In this document: positions 60,951-64,000 of the stretch, in pieces | How the letters are laid out: the number at the start of each line of letters is the position of its first letter | Numbering within the stretch: the first letter of the stretch is position 1 | Origin: Lineus longissimus | Lineage: Eukaryota > Nemertea > Pilidiophora > Heteronemertea > Lineidae | DNA: 64,000 nucleotides | Assembly (NCBI RefSeq): GCF_910592395.1 | Contig: NC_088311.1 | Span: 6,326,501 to 6,390,500 of the forward strand | Direction of reading: 5' to 3' | Translations under genes and position numbers: made by a program | Notes under the pieces: generated by a model | The model's input: the letters and a program-made list of their open reading frames with translations, nothing else | Database searches by the model: none | Told to the model about the DNA's origin: nothing

Positions 60951-63218
60951 CTACAATTCTTCCTTTTCTCTTGGAGGCCAATCGTAGTCTTTCTTGGGAG
61001 CTCTTGTGCCCTTTATTGTCACTCTATGAAGTACCCTCAATCCAGCTTCCTCGCGTGGTAGTTGTGAGTGCGGACTGGCTTCGTGTGCCACTGCGAGGTT
61101 ATCCGAGAAGATAAAGTCACCGGGTTTCCACTGAAAGTGAGATTGAACAATATTATACACTAAAGACTGGAATCTATGTCTTAGCCCTGTCCTCAAATTG
61201 CGGAGCCTTAAACCCATGACCTTCCGATCACAAGTAGGACGCTCCCGTCTGCTGTGCCACCATGCTTCGCTTTGTTCTGATAGGTTGAAACTTTGCAACA
61301 GGAAAATTGGTACTGATAAATCCTGAAATCAGACAATATACAGAATCAGAAAGTAGAAGTTTTTTTCTAAATACCTTATGTGAATACTGAATGGCTCCAT
61401 TATCCTTGACAAATTCATGGTGAAGCTCCTTCAAAATCTGTATGGTCTCTTTTCGACTTGTGTATCTTTCACCATCCTTGCCATAATCGTAAACAAAGCC
61501 ATCAATCATGCCAATATGGAAGCACAGGGTCTGAAAAACACGAATGAGCATGTGGAAACTACATAGATAGTATTTCCTTCCTAACCACAAGACAGGGACT
61601 GAAGTGAAAGACGATGTCACTTCCAAAGCCTGAATGTTGGAAAAGATACATAGCAGATATATAACTTTCCCTTATTGCCTATGTACTAAATGAACGTCCC
61701 CTTATCTTCACGTAAGAGCACTTATAAATCTCACCCTTTTTCTTGTTACTGGATGGGAGTAGATAAGAGGGTGAACGCTATTCTGTCTCCGATCACTCAT
61801 CATCGAGAGACGTTCCCAATGATCACGTTTCTCTGGTGGTAATCCTTCAATTATCTCGTTCATTGGTGCAAACACTGAAAACACAAAATTGGCACATCTA
61901 GCTTCTCTGCAGACAAAATCAAGAGTACTTCACTTTGAAAGTACAGTAGGGCTTTTCTATGAACAGCCTTGGGATTGAAAAATATAAGTCATGTAAGTGA
62001 AAGGCTTCCTGATCTATACATGAGTCAATTTAATTGAATTGACTGACCACAAGTCTGTGAAGAATTGGCATGCTGTCCTTAACTGAGAGGTGTCCTCATT
62101 ACAGAGGTCAAATTTAATGTAAAAGACCAATTTGGGACCAAATTCAGTGTCCTTTATAGAGAGGGTGTACTTAAAATGGAGAGGTGTCCGCTAAGGGAGG
62201 TTCCAATGCATATAATGTAATGCCAAGTTGTGGCGACTTCAGCCTGAGATATATTTGTCAAGTTTGATAAGACGGCTTTCTATTATTGTTTGATATCACA
62301 ATCAGCATGAGATAGGCTTTACCTGTGTCTCCGGTCTTTGGAATTGCAACCATATGATACAAAGAATAGGCAAAAGGGGCTGGCTGGAAGCTGCCATCAA
62401 TGTGCCATCCAGTCCGACCGACTCCTGTGCAGCCCTCGGCCTCATCGTTTGACACACGGAATACATCTGGATGTGGAGACTTGGGGTGCTTGTAAAAGGT
62501 TGACTCTGGCTCACCAAACCATCTACCTATTTCAACATGCCGACTCCCAGATAATATTCCTTGGTCTCTAAATACCATCAACCTAAGAATTGAAAAATTC
62601 TAGGTAAAATTTGTCTGATTCAATTGAACTTCCAGTTTCTACTGGATATCTACTGGACTTCTACTGGATATCTACTGGGCATCTGGGTGGCCCACTGGAA
62701 ATTACGAAGACTTTCTCTAAGTGGCCATGGAAATAATAATAGATTTACAGAGGGTGGTCAATTATTGTGATGCATGATATTTACTGGGAGGCTGACTGAA
62801 AATGGTACTGGATTTCCACTGGGTGCCATATCATGATACCACATACAGAGTGGTCAATTTTAAAATCTACATGATTTAGATCACACGATATCACAACATA
62901 AATAACTTCAGTTGGTAGGCCTAGTGATATGACACTGTCCACAGGGGCTGTGGGGGACTATTGAGCTCTTATTTTCACGTGCCTGTGGGCTAAGTCTATT
63001 GAAGCCTACCTCACCTACCTGAAAGTATGCACATCTTTCTTCAGCTGCTCAATAACTTCATCAGGAACATCTTTTGAAAGATCTAGACCACGACATTCAA
63101 CTCCTAACTTTAAAGGCTTGATGGTGTAATAATTATGAGATATCATCACGTTCCGAATCGGTGGGATTGACAATACAATTATGGAAAGTTTTAGCAGTCG
63201 ACGAACTTTGTCCACCAT
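60951..63218 (-). CDS. TauD/TfdA-type Fe(II)/2-oxoglutarate-dependent dioxygenase
   Basis: This family uses Fe(II), O2 and 2-oxoglutarate to hydroxylate a substrate, which is unknown here. The exons, right to left, are 63218-63019, 62582-62323, 61874-61735, 61530-61375 and 61130-60951, giving 311 residues. The fold signature is complete. LMVFRDQ is the usual early strand, GWHIDGSF holds the iron ligands His127 and Asp129, and NLAVAHEASP holds the third ligand His268. LRVLHRVTIKG holds the Arg that binds 2-oxoglutarate. The first 20 residues (MVDKVRRLLKLSIIVLSIPP) are basic and then hydrophobic, like a signal anchor or weak targeting sequence. A second Met at MISHNYY could be an alternative start. 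The protein resembles bacterial taurine/2,4-D dioxygenases and related animal homologues more than gamma-butyrobetaine hydroxylase. The introns and normal codon use argue against recent transfer. Confidence 0.9.
61180..61265 (-). repeat. tRNA-derived SINE-like fragment
   Basis: The minus strand reads 'tggcacagcagacgggagcg' (A-box-like), then 'gatcggaaggtcatgggttt' followed by 'aaggc' (B-box-like), with tRNA-type spacing. It lies in the last intron of the dioxygenase gene, about 50 bp from the exon at 61130. Confidence 0.55.
62071..62209 (-). mobile_element. MITE-like element, reverse orientation
   Basis: It lies in a dioxygenase intron. On the minus strand it starts CATTGGAACCTCCCTTAG, continues GCGGACACCTC, contains the core 'tttggtcccaaattggtc' and ends near 'ttaaggacagca'. 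It is about 140 bp. Confidence 0.7.
62629..62700. repeat. short tandem repeat based on TCTACTGGAY
   Basis: The words 'ttctactggata', 'tctactggac', 'ttctactggata' and 'tctactgggca' follow one another, with looser relatives ('ccactggaaat', 'actggatttccactggg') further on to about 62825. It lies in the first intron of the dioxygenase gene. Confidence 0.7.
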
Positions 63219-64000
63219 AATCGGCAAAATGCTTATTCATCAAGTTGCATCGTCCTCAACTAGCCAGTAACAGTTCTATAAATAGAAGGTCAGCAAAAAG
63301 CCATCTGAACGGTAAATGGCAATTGGCGTCGAATGGCAAATGATGATTTCCAAATGAAATGGACTCTCAATTCTTTTCCACATTTGACCTCACCAGTAGG
63401 CATAATCTTTCATATGATTTGTCAATATTGTTTTACTCTTAAAAAGACAAAATACCGTGTTTCTGAAGCTTAGCAAATGAGATGGTATAGAAACACCATC
63501 CACATTTTTCATAGATTAACCCTAATGCTCTTATCAACTACATAAGTAAGCCTAACTCCACAAGTACCAACCAAAATCAACTATTTCGTCTCTATTCATA
63601 TTTCTCCGTGCTGCAACTTTGAAGCCATCGATAACTCGCCAAGATGAACTAAGGATTGTCTGATAGTATTATATACACTGATCAGAGCAAACCTCATTAC
63701 TATTTGGGAGTCTCTTTCCTTCTCCATCTTTTATTTCCTAGTTTTCTTGTTTATACATTTTGTACATACACATATAATATAGACAATACAACACAACAAC
63801 AAATTTTCAGAATGGGTCCTGAAATAGCACATGTTGGTAATGACATCGACTGCCACTTCTTCAAACTCCTTTAGTCTCTCCTCATAATATCTAAAAGACT
63901 GGCAAAAGGTTAGGCAAGAACCCAGGGCGACAAATTATCAGAGGTATCAAATTCACAGGCAATTCCTTCAATATCCTCTTTGTTACCATGGTGCCCCGCA
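63219..64000. other. upstream of dioxygenase gene, window end
   Basis: Holds the 5' flank of the dioxygenase gene. Two short minus-strand frames near the window edge (63914-64000 and about 63810-63935) have coding-like composition, but neither resembles a family nor can be joined by a normal intron inside the window. A gene to the right may end here; I cannot support one. Confidence 0.4.

Noticed and set aside
60951-63218. Recent bacterial gene transfer as the source of the dioxygenase
   Set aside because: The gene has four introns with normal splice sites, ordinary local base composition and an intronic copy of a host repeat. Any transfer would be ancient.
63810-64000. Possible last exon(s) of a minus-strand gene at the window edge (frames with KEDIEGIACEFD and YYEERLKEFEEVA)
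   Set aside because: The composition looks coding, but the two frames differ, the gap between them is too short for an intron, and I recognise no family.

Overview
This window is nuclear DNA from an animal, most likely a marine invertebrate. The genes have many short exons with GT-AG introns, and the proteins are closest to animal families: a phosphorylatable myosin regulatory light chain, FZR1/Cdh1, PIGG and vertebrate-style DPYD. Between the genes lie tRNA-derived SINE-like units, short TA-flanked inverted-repeat elements and many 'acatgta' palindromes. I cannot name the phylum from sequence alone; a lophotrochozoan or invertebrate deuterostome would fit. There are no prokaryotic operons, CRISPR arrays or phage genes.

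Layout. DPYD (+, 1329-10863) lacks its first exon, which should lie before base 1. MRGBP (-, 12801-14611) is followed head-to-head by a DDX43-like KH/DEAD-box helicase (+, 14897-21141). Next come non-muscle/smooth-type myosin regulatory light chain (+, 22644-24755) and a small secreted EMI-like protein with duplicated exons (-, 27214-29173). PIGG (-, 30671-36480) and FZR1/Cdh1 (+, 37697-41954) are head-to-head. Two inositol hexakisphosphate kinase genes face each other tail-to-tail (+, 46108-48491 and -, 52653-54827). They flank an island with a broken Hsp70 copy, a retrotransposon RNase H remnant and local duplications. Last are an SLC25 mitochondrial carrier (+, 56248-59444) and a TauD/TfdA-type dioxygenase (-, 60951-63218). 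For every full gene I followed exon phase through to the stop codon, and the lengths match the families.

The genes do not form one pathway. They are housekeeping functions: pyrimidine catabolism, NuA4/TIP60 acetylation, RNA unwinding, actomyosin control, GPI-anchor synthesis, APC/C activation and inositol pyrophosphate synthesis. The shared features are architectural: two head-to-head promoters and one inverted gene duplication.

The points most worth a second look are the tandem EMI exons (two clear copies and a possible third, all with the same phase), the inverted IP6K pair with its private hairpin repeat family, the minisatellite inside one inverted-repeat element, and a promoter-like cluster in a convergent gap at 60.2 kb. 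I saw no clearly new biological system.
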